This document shows, piece after piece, positions 1 to 6,500 of a stretch of 9,221 nt of DNA. The translations under genes and the position numbers were made by a program. Where the stretch lies: NCBI GenBank assembly GCA_946479405.1, contig CAMLGD010000132.1:1-9221 (forward strand), written 5' to 3'. Position 1 is the first letter of the stretch. Each line of letters starts with the position of its first letter. The stretch comes from an uncultured Vogesella sp. (GTDB lineage: Bacteria > Pseudomonadota > Gammaproteobacteria > Burkholderiales > Chromobacteriaceae). The notes under the pieces are model-generated. The model made no database searches, was not told the origin of the DNA, and saw only the letters and a list, made by a program, of their open reading frames with translations.

Positions 1-587
1 GCGTGCACGACATCCGCAACTACATTATCAAGGGCAAGTTGTGGCAGGCATTCGAAGCCGACAGCGCCCCGGTCTTACTGATCGACGAAATCGACAAGGC
101 CGACATCGAATTCCCCAATGATCTGCTGCGCGAGCTGGACCAGATGGAGTTCTTCGTACACGAAACCCAAGAATTCGTGCGCGCCCGCCATCGCCCCATC
201 ATCATCATTACCTCCAACAATGAAAAAGAACTGCCGGACGCTTTTTTGCGCCGCTGCTTCTTCCATTACATCCGCTTCCCGGATCGTGACACACTGCAGA
301 CCATCATCAATGTGCATTATCCGAACATCCAGCAAGAACTGGTGGCAAGCGCCCTAGAAGTCTTCACCGGTATTCGCGAGCTGCCTGGACTCAAGAAAAA
401 ACCGTCCACCTCCGAGCTGCTCGATTGGCTGAAGCTACTGCAGCACGAAACCGTTAGCGCGGATGAGCTGCGCCAGCAGCACGAGCAACAACAACTGCCA
501 CCCCTGGCCGGCGCCCTGTTGAAAAACGAGCAGGACCTGCACCTGTTCGAGCGCCTGATGCAAATGGCCCGGATGCGCCGTAGCTGA
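1..587 (+). CDS. MoxR-type AAA+ ATPase, 5'-truncated by window edge
   Basis: This is the C-terminal 194 or so residues of an AAA+ ATPase of the MoxR/AAA_5 kind, chaperone-like ATPases that often work with von Willebrand A-domain (CoxE-like) partners to mature or remodel protein complexes. Numbering from the codon at position 3, Walker B is VLLIDE (24-29), sensor 1 is in ITSNNEKELP (69-78), and an arginine-finger type LRRC follows (82-85). The lid domain carries the KKPSTSELLDWLK stretch common in this subfamily. Walker A and the true N-terminus lie to the left of the window; the GTG at position 3 is an internal Val codon, not a start. The TGA stop at 585-587 overlaps the xerC start by one base (TGATG), so the two genes are probably translated together. 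The usual VWA partner gene is not downstream. The family call is firm; the substrate is unknown. Confidence 0.85.
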   Translation, partial: VHDIRNYIIKGKLWQAFEADSAPVLLIDEIDKADIEFPNDLLRELDQMEFFVHETQEFVRARHRPIIIITSNNEKELPDAFLRRCFFHYIRFPDRDTLQTIINVHYPNIQQELVASALEVFTGIRELPGLKKKPSTSELLDWLKLLQHETVSADELRQQHEQQQLPPLAGALLKNEQDLHLFERLMQMARMRRS

Positions 588-1480
588 TGGAGGCGCATTG
601 GCAGGGGCTGATCGACGCCTTCGATGACCAGCTAAGGTTGGCCGCACGCAGCGAACACACCCGTCTGGCCTATCGTCGCGACCTGACTCGGCTGGCCGAA
701 CTACTGGCAGACACCGTACCTGCCAACGTGGATGGCCCGCAGATTCAGCGTGCGCTGGGGCAGCTGCGGCGCGAAGAACTGTCGCCGCGCACCCTGGCGC
801 GCATGTTGTCCACCTGGCGCAGCCTGTACGACTGGATGGTGCGGCGCGACTGGGTGGCGGCCAACCCCTGCGCCGGCCTGCGGGCACCACGCGCCGGCAA
901 GCGCCTACCCAAGGTGTTGAGCGTGGATAGCGCCATGCAGCTACTAGACAGCCCTGCCGAAGATCAGCACGACATTCGCGACCAGGCTATCTTCGAGCTG
1001 ATGTACTCCTCCGGCCTGCGGCTAGCGGAAACTGTGGCGCTGAATCTCGCCGATATCGACCTGCGGGAAGCACTGGTCAAAGTACAGGGCAAGGGCAACC
1101 GCGAGCGCATTCTGCCCATCGGCAAACAGGCGGTGGCTGCCTTGCAACGCTGGCTGTCATTGCGGCAACCAGCAGACGGCGAAGAGGCGCTATTCCTGTC
1201 ACGCCGCGGCAGCCGCATCAGCAGCCGCCAGCTGGCACGCCGACTGGAAGCCTGGGCGCTGCGCAACGGCAGTGAGCAGCACGTGCATCCGCACATGCTG
1301 CGCCACTCCTTTGCCAGTCACATGCTGCAATCATCCAGTGACCTGCGCGCGGTGCAGGAACTACTGGGGCACGCCAACCTGGCCACCACCCAGATCTATA
1401 CCAGTCTGGATTTTCAGCATCTGGCCAAGGTCTACGATGGCGCCCACCCGCGTGCACGCAAAAAAACCGACGAGCAGTAA
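587..1480 (+). CDS. xerC: Tyrosine recombinase XerC
   Basis: Site-specific tyrosine recombinase which, with XerD, resolves chromosome dimers at dif near the division septum. The 297-residue length is normal for XerC. Residues 1-90 form the SAM-like core-binding domain, including HTRLAYRRDLTRL. The catalytic domain shows the full set: Arg145 (SSGLRLAE), Lys169 (VQGKGNRER), His236 and Arg239 (HMLRHSFASH), His262 (LLGHANL) and nucleophile Tyr271 (TQIYTSLDF). The C-terminus FQHLAKVYDGAHPRARKK closely matches the XerC tail that contacts XerD, which favours XerC over XerD or a phage integrase. ATG at 587 overlaps the TGA of the upstream ATPase gene, so no separate promoter is apparent and translational coupling is likely. 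This neighbourhood differs from the dapF-DUF484-xerC order found in many gammaproteobacteria. No dif site is visible in the window. Confidence 0.95.
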   Translation: MEAHWQGLIDAFDDQLRLAARSEHTRLAYRRDLTRLAELLADTVPANVDGPQIQRALGQLRREELSPRTLARMLSTWRSLYDWMVRRDWVAANPCAGLRAPRAGKRLPKVLSVDSAMQLLDSPAEDQHDIRDQAIFELMYSSGLRLAETVALNLADIDLREALVKVQGKGNRERILPIGKQAVAALQRWLSLRQPADGEEALFLSRRGSRISSRQLARRLEAWALRNGSEQHVHPHMLRHSFASHMLQSSSDLRAVQELLGHANLATTQIYTSLDFQHLAKVYDGAHPRARKKTDEQ

Positions 1481-1503
1481 CCGCAGCAAGCGTGCACAAA
1501 CAA

Positions 1504-1528
1504 AAACGGCGCCATCAAGGCGCCGTTT
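1504..1528. terminator. Bidirectional intrinsic terminator between convergent genes
   Basis: A perfect inverted repeat: AAACGGCGCC (1504-1513), loop ATCAA, GGCGCCGTTT (1519-1528). It lies 24 bases after the xerC stop and 22 bases beyond the stop of the convergent permease gene, whose coding sequence ends at 1550. Read on the minus strand the stem runs into five T residues, so it should be the stronger terminator for the ABC importer operon. On the plus strand only three T residues follow, part of the stem itself, so xerC termination may be weaker. Confidence 0.85.
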
Positions 1529-1549
1529 CACATCAAGGTTGGCCGCAGC

Positions 1550-2497
1550 TTAGCGCGACTTCACGAATGGGATGCCAATCGCCTTCGGCGCCACTGCTCG
1601 CCCCATGAAGCCGGCCAGCAGCACTACGGTCAGCACATACGGAATCGCCTGGATGAAGGCATCCGGAATACTGCCGATCACCGGCAGCGCCACGCCTTGC
1701 AGGCGGATCTGGATGGCATCGGTAAACGCGAACAACAGGCAGCCTGACACCGCTGCCCACGGCCGCCACTTGCCGAAGATCAGCGCCGCCAGCGCCAGAT
1801 AGCCCTTACCGGCAGTCATGTCCTGGATGAAGGCGCCGGTCTGCGCCAACACCAGATAGGCACCGGCAATGCCGCACAGTGCGCCGCTGATCAGCTGGGC
1901 AATGTAGCGCACCGTCTTGACACTGATACCAGCAGCATCGGCAGCATGCGGATTTTCACCTACCGCGCGCAGTCGCAGGCCAAAGCGGCTCTTGTACACC
2001 ACCCAGCTCACCACAAAGATCACTGCCACCGCGATGTAAACCAGCACATTGTGACCGAGAATGGTTTTCAGCAGCGCACTCTGCGCGATGGTATCGGCAA
2101 ACGGCAGCTGCAGTGCGGTAAAGCGCGCGCCATCATCCAGCGTCGGGGTACGACCGCCCTGCTGAAACCAGGCCAGTGCCAGCACCGGCGTCACCCCGGA
2201 CACCATCATGTTGATCGCCACCGCCGAGATCAGCTGGTTGCCGTTGTAGCTGATCGACACCACCCCGTGCAGCAGCGCCACCAGCATGCCGGCCGCAATG
2301 CCGGCACCGAGGCCGGCCCACGGCGACTGCGCCAGGTAAGCCACGCAGGCAGCGGCAAACGCTGCGGCCAACATCTTGCCTTCCAGCGCCAGATCGACAA
2401 TGCCGGAGCGCTCGGAGAACAGCCCTGCCAGCGCCGCCAGCACCAGCGGCGTACTGACGCGCAGGGTGGCATCCAGCACACTAAAAAACATGTCCAT
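1550..2497 (-). CDS. BMP/nucleoside-type ABC transporter permease (second subunit)
   Basis: Integral inner-membrane subunit of an ABC importer of the BPD_transp_2 fold (sugar/branched-chain amino acid type permeases), resembling YufQ/NupC-type partners in purine-nucleoside importers. The 315 residues are mostly hydrophobic, with several membrane spans. Family landmarks are SGIVDLALEGKMLAAAF near residues 31-47 and the cytoplasmic AVGENPHAADAAGI segment, the region expected to contact the ATPase. It is the last gene of the operon: the ATG at 2497 follows the TAA of the first permease gene by 10 bases, and AAGGGGA (2503-2509), which begins within that stop codon, is the ribosome binding site. 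A second in-frame ATG two codons on is possible but spaced further from this site. It ends just before the bidirectional terminator. Function by family is solid; the transported solute is not shown by the sequence. Confidence 0.9.
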   Translation of the reverse strand: MDMFFSVLDATLRVSTPLVLAALAGLFSERSGIVDLALEGKMLAAAFAAACVAYLAQSPWAGLGAGIAAGMLVALLHGVVSISYNGNQLISAVAINMMVSGVTPVLALAWFQQGGRTPTLDDGARFTALQLPFADTIAQSALLKTILGHNVLVYIAVAVIFVVSWVVYKSRFGLRLRAVGENPHAADAAGISVKTVRYIAQLISGALCGIAGAYLVLAQTGAFIQDMTAGKGYLALAALIFGKWRPWAAVSGCLLFAFTDAIQIRLQGVALPVIGSIPDAFIQAIPYVLTVVLLAGFMGRAVAPKAIGIPFVKSR

Positions 2498-2507
2498 GTG
2501 TGTCCCC

Positions 2508-3605
2508 TTACTTTTTCAGCAGGCGTTTGAAGGCCAACGACAGCGGCGTCTGGAACAGGTTCTCCAGTGCACCACAGAACAGGATGATCAGGCCCTGCGT
2601 GAAGATGATCATCTCGCGGGTGATTGCCGGCTTCTCGAACGACAAGTCCAGCCCGCCCTGAGTCAACGCGCCAAACAGCAGTGCCGACAGCAGGATGCCC
2701 ACCGGATGATTGCGCCCCATCAACGCCACCGCGATGCCGACAAAGCCGATACCGTTGGTAAAGCCCATGTTCATGCGGTGGGTGGAACCCAACAGCTCGT
2801 TGATGGCCGCCAGGCCGGCCAGCGCACCGGACACGCACATCACCGCAATAATCACCTTGTCCACCGGGATGCCGGCGTAGCGCGCAGCTTTTTCGTTAAG
2901 ACCGACGGTACGGGTGACAAAGCCCTGCGGGCTATGCCACACCGCCAGGTAGAACAGCACCAGTGCCAGCAAGGCCAGGAAGAAGGTGGCATTCAGCGGC
3001 GTATTCGGCAGAGCAAAACCCAGTGGCGCCAGCAGCTCGTGCAGCATCGGCACCCAGGCTGACTTGGCGAACTCGACGGTGGCCGGCGTCTGTGAGCCTT
3101 CCATGCGCAACTTGTCTACCAGCAACCAGGTCATCAGCGAGCTGGCGATGAAGTTGAACATGATGGTGGTCACCACAATGTGGCTGCCACGTTTGGCCTG
3201 CAAATAGGCCGGCACAAATGCCCAGCCGGCGCCAAACACCATTGCGGCCAACATTGCCAGCGGAATTAGCAGCCAGCCGGGCAAGCCGCCAAACTGCAGA
3301 CATACCAGCGTCACCCCCAGGCCGGCCAGATACATCTGCCCTTCGCCGCCGATATTGAACAGGCCGGCATGAAACGCTGCCGCCACCGCCAAGCCGGTAA
3401 AGATGAAGCTGGTGGTATAGAACAAGGTGTAGCCGATGCCTTCCGGGTAACCGAACGCACCGTTGATCATCAGTTTCAGACACTCGACCGGATCCTCTCC
3501 GATCAGTGCGATTACCAGCCCGGACATCAACAGCGCCACAAGCAGATTCAAAACCGGCATCAGCCACAGTGCCGCCCAACGCGGCAGATTGGCAGGCTGA
3601 CTCAT
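2508..3605 (-). CDS. BMP/nucleoside-type ABC transporter permease (first subunit)
   Basis: First membrane subunit of the importer, 365 residues, BPD_transp_2 family, similar to YufP/NupB-type permeases. It starts with a short polar tail, then a strong membrane segment (about residues 11-36), and has the characteristic FHAGLFNIGGEGQMYLAGLG stretch near residues 78-97 and the cytoplasmic VGLNEKAARYAGIPVDKV loop expected to dock on the ATPase. It is longer than the partner permease at the N-terminus and in the middle, as is usual for this pair. Its ATG overlaps the TGA of the ATPase gene (ATGA, 3602-3605), implying translational coupling and balanced subunit synthesis. The ribosome binding site appears to be the run of seven G (3611-3617 on the minus strand) five bases before the start. 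Substrate is inferred only from family: purine nucleosides or related compounds. Confidence 0.9.
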   Translation of the reverse strand: MSQPANLPRWAALWLMPVLNLLVALLMSGLVIALIGEDPVECLKLMINGAFGYPEGIGYTLFYTTSFIFTGLAVAAAFHAGLFNIGGEGQMYLAGLGVTLVCLQFGGLPGWLLIPLAMLAAMVFGAGWAFVPAYLQAKRGSHIVVTTIMFNFIASSLMTWLLVDKLRMEGSQTPATVEFAKSAWVPMLHELLAPLGFALPNTPLNATFFLALLALVLFYLAVWHSPQGFVTRTVGLNEKAARYAGIPVDKVIIAVMCVSGALAGLAAINELLGSTHRMNMGFTNGIGFVGIAVALMGRNHPVGILLSALLFGALTQGGLDLSFEKPAITREMIIFTQGLIILFCGALENLFQTPLSLAFKRLLKK

Positions 3606-5125
3606 TTATGCCCCCCCATCAACAAGCCTAGCGAGGTAGCCGTGGCTTCCGCCGCCGGCAGCTCACCGGAAATTGCACCAGCATTCATCACAATGATGCG
3701 GTCGCTCAACGCCATAATTTCATCCAACTCCACCGACACCAGCAGCAGCGCCTTGCCCTCATCGCGCAGCTGCATCAGGCGTTTGTGAATGAATTCGATC
3801 GCTCCGATATCCACACCACGCGTCGGCTGGCCGATCAGCATCAGCTCCGGGTTGCAGTGGATTTCACGCGCCAGGATCACCTTCTGCTGGTTGCCGCCGG
3901 AAAACAGGCCGATACGGCGATGCGTCAGTGCCGGGCGCACATCGAACTCTTCAATGAAACGACGGCAACGCTCAACGATAGCCTTGCGGTTGAACAGCCC
4001 GCCTCGGCGGATGGACGGATCGTTGTGATAACCCAGGATGGCGTTTTCGAAGGTGGAGAAATCCTTCACCAACCCCTCACGCGAACGGTCTTCCGGCACA
4101 TGGGCGATGCCCAGTCGGCGGTAAGCCGCTGCTTTCGGTTCTCGCGTCTTTAGCGTGCTAAGCTCGGTGCCATTGAAGCAAACCGAACCGGCGCTGGCTT
4201 CGCGCATGCCGGACAGGACTTCCAGCAGCTCGGACTGGCCGTTGCCGGACACCCCGGCAATGCCAACGATTTCGCCGGCGCGCAGCTCGAAGTTGATGTC
4301 CTTCAGCAAGGCAACACCGCGCTCGTCGGTAAGGTTCAGCCCGCTCACCGCCAGCACCACCTTGCCCGGCTTGGCCGGCGTCTTGTTCAATTGCAGGTTC
4401 ACCTTGCGGCCAACCATCAGGTCGGCCAGGTCTTCCTTGTTCACTTCGGCCGTCGTCACCTGGCCCACGATTTCGCCGGCACGCATTACGGTGACCGCAT
4501 CGGTGATGTCCAGCACTTCGCGCAGCTTGTGGGTGATCAGGATTACAGTTTTGCCCTGCTGTTTCAGCAGGCGCAGGATGCGAAACAGGTCGTCGGCCTC
4601 CTGTGGCGTCAGCACCGCGGTCGGCTCGTCCAGAATCAGCACGTCGGCGCCGCGATACAGCGCCTTAAGGATCTCCACCCGCTGCTGGCTGCCCACACCT
4701 AGTTCGCCTACCACTGCATCCGGCTCCACCTGCAGACCGTAGTCGCGGTTCAAGTCGGCCAGGTGTTTGCGTGCAGCAGTTAGGCTCCTGTCCAGACTGA
4801 TGCCTTCTTCGGCACCCAGTACGATGTTTTCCAGCACGGTAAACGGATCTACCAGCATGAAGTGCTGATGTACCATGCCGATACCCTTGGCGATCGCATC
4901 CTGGCTGGAGCGAATGCGCTGCTCGCTGCCGTCAATCTTGATCGCGCCGGAATCCGCCTGGTAGTAACCATAGAGGATGCTCATCAGAGTGGATTTGCCC
5001 GCCCCATTTTCACCGATGATGCCGTGAATAGAGCCCTTGCGGATTCCGAAGCTGATGTTCTTGTTGGCGTGCACTTCACCAAAGTGCTTGTTGACGCCAA
5101 TGAGTTCGATGGCTAATTCGGCCAT
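3602..5125 (-). CDS. Double-domain ABC transporter ATPase of a BMP/nucleoside importer
   Basis: Cytoplasmic energising subunit with two fused nucleotide-binding domains, 507 residues from the chosen start. Domain 1: Walker A GENGAGKST (38-46), signature LGVGSQQR (142-149), Walker B DVLILDEPTA (161-170). Domain 2: degenerate Walker A GVSGNGQSEL (291-300), canonical signature LFSGGNQQK (407-415), altered Walker B LMLIGQPTRG (428-437) in which the DE pair is GQ. This asymmetry is usual in the YufO/NupA-like subfamily and means one composite ATP site is probably catalytic. The reading frame is open up to 5224, but MAELAIELIGV at 5125 aligns with the usual N-terminus and the extension would cross the upstream hairpin, so 5125 was preferred. 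Only a weak GAAAG ribosome-binding sequence precedes it. The TGA overlaps the permease start by four bases; the binding-protein gene is 126 bases upstream. Confidence 0.93.
   Translation of the reverse strand: MAELAIELIGVNKHFGEVHANKNISFGIRKGSIHGIIGENGAGKSTLMSILYGYYQADSGAIKIDGSEQRIRSSQDAIAKGIGMVHQHFMLVDPFTVLENIVLGAEEGISLDRSLTAARKHLADLNRDYGLQVEPDAVVGELGVGSQQRVEILKALYRGADVLILDEPTAVLTPQEADDLFRILRLLKQQGKTVILITHKLREVLDITDAVTVMRAGEIVGQVTTAEVNKEDLADLMVGRKVNLQLNKTPAKPGKVVLAVSGLNLTDERGVALLKDINFELRAGEIVGIAGVSGNGQSELLEVLSGMREASAGSVCFNGTELSTLKTREPKAAAYRRLGIAHVPEDRSREGLVKDFSTFENAILGYHNDPSIRRGGLFNRKAIVERCRRFIEEFDVRPALTHRRIGLFSGGNQQKVILAREIHCNPELMLIGQPTRGVDIGAIEFIHKRLMQLRDEGKALLLVSVELDEIMALSDRIIVMNAGAISGELPAAEATATSLGLLMGGHK
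3611..3617 (-). promoter_or_regulatory. G7 run serving as ribosome binding site of first permease gene
   Basis: Seven consecutive G on the minus strand encode the end of the ATPase (Gly-Gly-His-Lys) and sit five bases before the permease ATG, which overlaps the ATPase stop. It is the only plausible Shine-Dalgarno-like sequence there. A homopolymer of this length can also slip in replication; a frameshift here would alter only the last few ATPase residues. Confidence 0.5.
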
Positions 5126-5188
5126 ATATGTGTGCTTTCGGTCAAAATGCAGCCCAGATATGCGCCCGACAGAGCCTGACGCATGAAA

Positions 5189-5222
5189 GCGCGGCAAGCA
5201 GGCCGAAACCTGCTTGCCGCGC
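5189..5222 (-). promoter_or_regulatory. Strong intercistronic hairpin after the binding-protein gene (attenuator or RNA stabiliser)
   Basis: A perfect 14-bp inverted repeat with a six-base loop: arm GCGCGGCAAGCAGG at 5189-5202 and its complement at 5209-5222. It lies 29 bases after the stop of the binding-protein gene and about 64 bases before the ATPase start. On the transcribed (minus) strand only three T follow the stem, so it is probably a leaky terminator or a 3'-end stabiliser rather than a full stop. Either role would give more binding protein than membrane complex, the usual stoichiometry of binding-protein-dependent importers, as known for the malE-malF intergenic region. Confidence 0.8.
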
Positions 5223-5251
5223 AAGCTATCTGGAAATCAGACGTTTTTGGC

Positions 5252-6256
5252 TTACTTCACCGGGCAGCTGTTGGCCGCACGGTAGTCAACAACCTTCACC
5301 TTGCCAGAAATGATGTCTTTCTTGGCCTGGTTGATCTTGCTTTCCATGTCCTTGCTGATCAGCTTGCGGTTGTTGGCATCCAGCGCCCAGTCCACACCGC
5401 CTTCTTTCAGGCCCATGGTAACGATGCCCGGCTTCCAGGTGCCGTTCTTGCCAGCCATGAACAGGTCGTATACGGCGTTATCCACGCGCTTGAGCATGGA
5501 GGTCAGCACGAAGCCCGGGAACAGGTGGTTCTGGTTGGAATCCACGCCGATACCCAACTTGCTCTTGTCCTTGGCCGCCTGCAGCACACCCATGCCGGTA
5601 CCGCCGGCAGCGTGGAAGACAACATCGACGCCACGGTCAAACTGACTGCGGGCCAGTTCGCCGCCACGGGCCGGATCGTTGAACGCCTGCGGGGTGGTAC
5701 CAGTCATGTTGGAAACCACTTCCACCTTGCCGTCTGCTGCGCGCGCACCCTGGGTGTAACCGCAACCGAAGGCACGGATCAGCGGCACATCCATGCCACC
5801 GACAAAACCAACCTTGTGCGACTTGGATGCCAGCGCAGCAGCCATGCCGACCAGGTAGGAGCCTTCCTGTTCCTTGAACAGAACCGACTGCACGTTGGCG
5901 CCCTTGGCCACGTCATCGACGATGGCAAACTTCACTTTCGGGAACTCGGCCGCAACGGTCTGCACCGCCTGGGTGAAGGAGAAGCCCACGGCAACGATCA
6001 GGTCGATGTTCTTGCGTGCCAGGTTGCGCAGCACCTGCTCTTTTTGCGCTTCATTGGCGATCTGCGCCTCGCGGTACGCGACGCCAGTGCTTTTCTTGAA
6101 GCGTTCGGCGCCGGTGTAGGCGGCTTCGTTGAAGCTCTTGTCAAACTTGCCGGCCTGGTCGTACACCACCGCCGGAGTAAAAGCGAAGCTGGAGGAAGCC
6201 GCGGCCATCATGGCAGCAGCGGCAATGGCGAAGCCCCGTTTCTTGGCAATCTGCAT
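5252..6256 (-). CDS. BMP/PnrA-family periplasmic substrate-binding protein of an ABC importer
   Basis: Periplasmic binding protein of the basic membrane protein (Bmp/PnrA/YufN) family, 334 residues, which captures the solute for the importer encoded downstream. The N-terminus MQIAKKRGF plus a hydrophobic Ala-rich stretch ending near SSSFA-F (21-26) is a Sec signal peptide. There is no lipobox cysteine, so it should be soluble in the periplasm rather than a lipoprotein as in Gram-positives and spirochaetes. Family landmarks are KFDKSFNEAAY (37-47), FAIVDD (110-115), FGCGYTQG (163-170), FHAAGGTGMG (214-223) and GVDSNQN (237-243), which line the ligand cleft in known members. Cys165 and Cys331 are the only cysteines in the mature part and could form a disulfide. 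The start at 6256 is fixed by GGGAG (6266-6270) nine bases upstream; the frame is open to 6313 but that would bury the signal peptide. Studied relatives bind purine nucleosides; the ligand here is unproven. Confidence 0.92.
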   Translation of the reverse strand: MQIAKKRGFAIAAAAMMAAASSSFAFTPAVVYDQAGKFDKSFNEAAYTGAERFKKSTGVAYREAQIANEAQKEQVLRNLARKNIDLIVAVGFSFTQAVQTVAAEFPKVKFAIVDDVAKGANVQSVLFKEQEGSYLVGMAAALASKSHKVGFVGGMDVPLIRAFGCGYTQGARAADGKVEVVSNMTGTTPQAFNDPARGGELARSQFDRGVDVVFHAAGGTGMGVLQAAKDKSKLGIGVDSNQNHLFPGFVLTSMLKRVDNAVYDLFMAGKNGTWKPGIVTMGLKEGGVDWALDANNRKLISKDMESKINQAKKDIISGKVKVVDYRAANSCPVK

Positions 6257-6265
6257 GAGATGTTT

Positions 6266-6270
6266 CTCCC
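6266..6270 (-). promoter_or_regulatory. Ribosome binding site of the binding-protein gene
   Basis: GGGAG on the minus strand, nine bases before ATG 6256. It is the best Shine-Dalgarno match in the importer operon and decides the start against the longer open frame beginning at 6313. Its strength fits a highly made periplasmic protein. Confidence 0.75.
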
Positions 6271-6377
6271 AATGTGCGTATCGTTTGAATTGGCCGGACC
6301 ATGGTAACGACAAAGCATCGCCACAACACGGTTTCAGGCGCAGTGAATTTGCATCAGCAGTCGATCGGCACGCCGCC

Positions 6378-6390
6378 TTGCACTGTGCAA
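6378..6390. promoter_or_regulatory. 13-bp palindrome near the importer transcription start, possible operator
   Basis: TTGCAC-T-GTGCAA is a perfect inverted repeat with six-base arms around one central base. It falls about 12 to 24 bases downstream of the predicted transcription start of the importer operon, where a repressor would block RNA polymerase. As RNA it could form only a four-base stem, so a DNA operator is more likely than a hairpin. The cognate regulator cannot be identified, and no regulator gene lies in the window. Confidence 0.4.
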
Positions 6391-6408
6391 ATTTCAGGCA
6401 GGGGCGTG

Positions 6409-6437
6409 ATTATACGCATAGCACCAAAAGTTATCAG
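6409..6437 (-). promoter_or_regulatory. Sigma70-like promoter of the importer operon
   Basis: On the minus strand a consensus -10 TATAAT (6414-6409) stands 17 bases after CTGATA (6437-6432), which matches four of six positions of the -35 consensus. This spacing is optimal. The predicted start is near 6402. It lies in the gap between pncC and the binding-protein gene and points toward the importer genes. Confidence 0.6.
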
Positions 6438-6500
6438 TGGATTTTTACGCTTGCCAAACCGGCCGATAGAACAGGCGCTCGCAGCCCACGCCAAGCCGAC

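Larger units (their letters stand above)
6257..6402 (-). promoter_or_regulatory. Long leader (5' UTR) of the importer operon with pairing segments
   Basis: If the promoter at 6409-6437 is used, about 145 bases of untranslated leader precede the binding-protein gene. Reading the leader, TGAAATTTGCA (6397-6387) can pair with TGCAAATTCA (6353-6344) with one bulged A, closing a loop of about 33 bases. TTTCAGGC (plus-strand reading) occurs twice exactly, at 6332-6339 and 6392-6399, 60 bases apart. I do not recognise a known riboswitch class: the layout does not show a purine or preQ1 core that I can identify. It may be a structured cis-regulatory RNA, or only a spacer with operators. Confidence 0.4.

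Noticed and set aside
587..1480. Possibility that the tyrosine recombinase marks a phage, integron or other mobile element
   Set aside because: Length and the XerC-specific C-terminus indicate the housekeeping recombinase; no att-like repeats, tRNA or mobile genes are nearby.
2376..3062. A 228-codon plus-strand frame, and a similar one at 1946-2530, antisense to the permease genes
   Set aside because: They are His/Gln/Arg-rich reverse-complement shadows of membrane-protein codons and have no convincing start signals.
5126..5224. N-terminal extension of the ATPase to an ATG at 5224
   Set aside because: The extra 33 residues do not resemble the family and would be encoded across the 14-bp hairpin; the ATG at 5125 gives the standard N-terminus.
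5183..6307. A 374-codon plus-strand open frame antisense to the binding-protein gene
   Set aside because: It mirrors the whole of a gene with clear family motifs, shows no recognisable domain itself, and long antisense frames are common in GC-rich genes.
6257..6313. Upstream start for the binding protein at 6313
   Set aside because: It would place 19 polar residues before a good signal peptide and ignore the GGGAG site in front of ATG 6256.
6415..6500. Possible terminator after pncC
   Set aside because: No stable inverted repeat followed by T residues could be found on the minus strand before the importer promoter.
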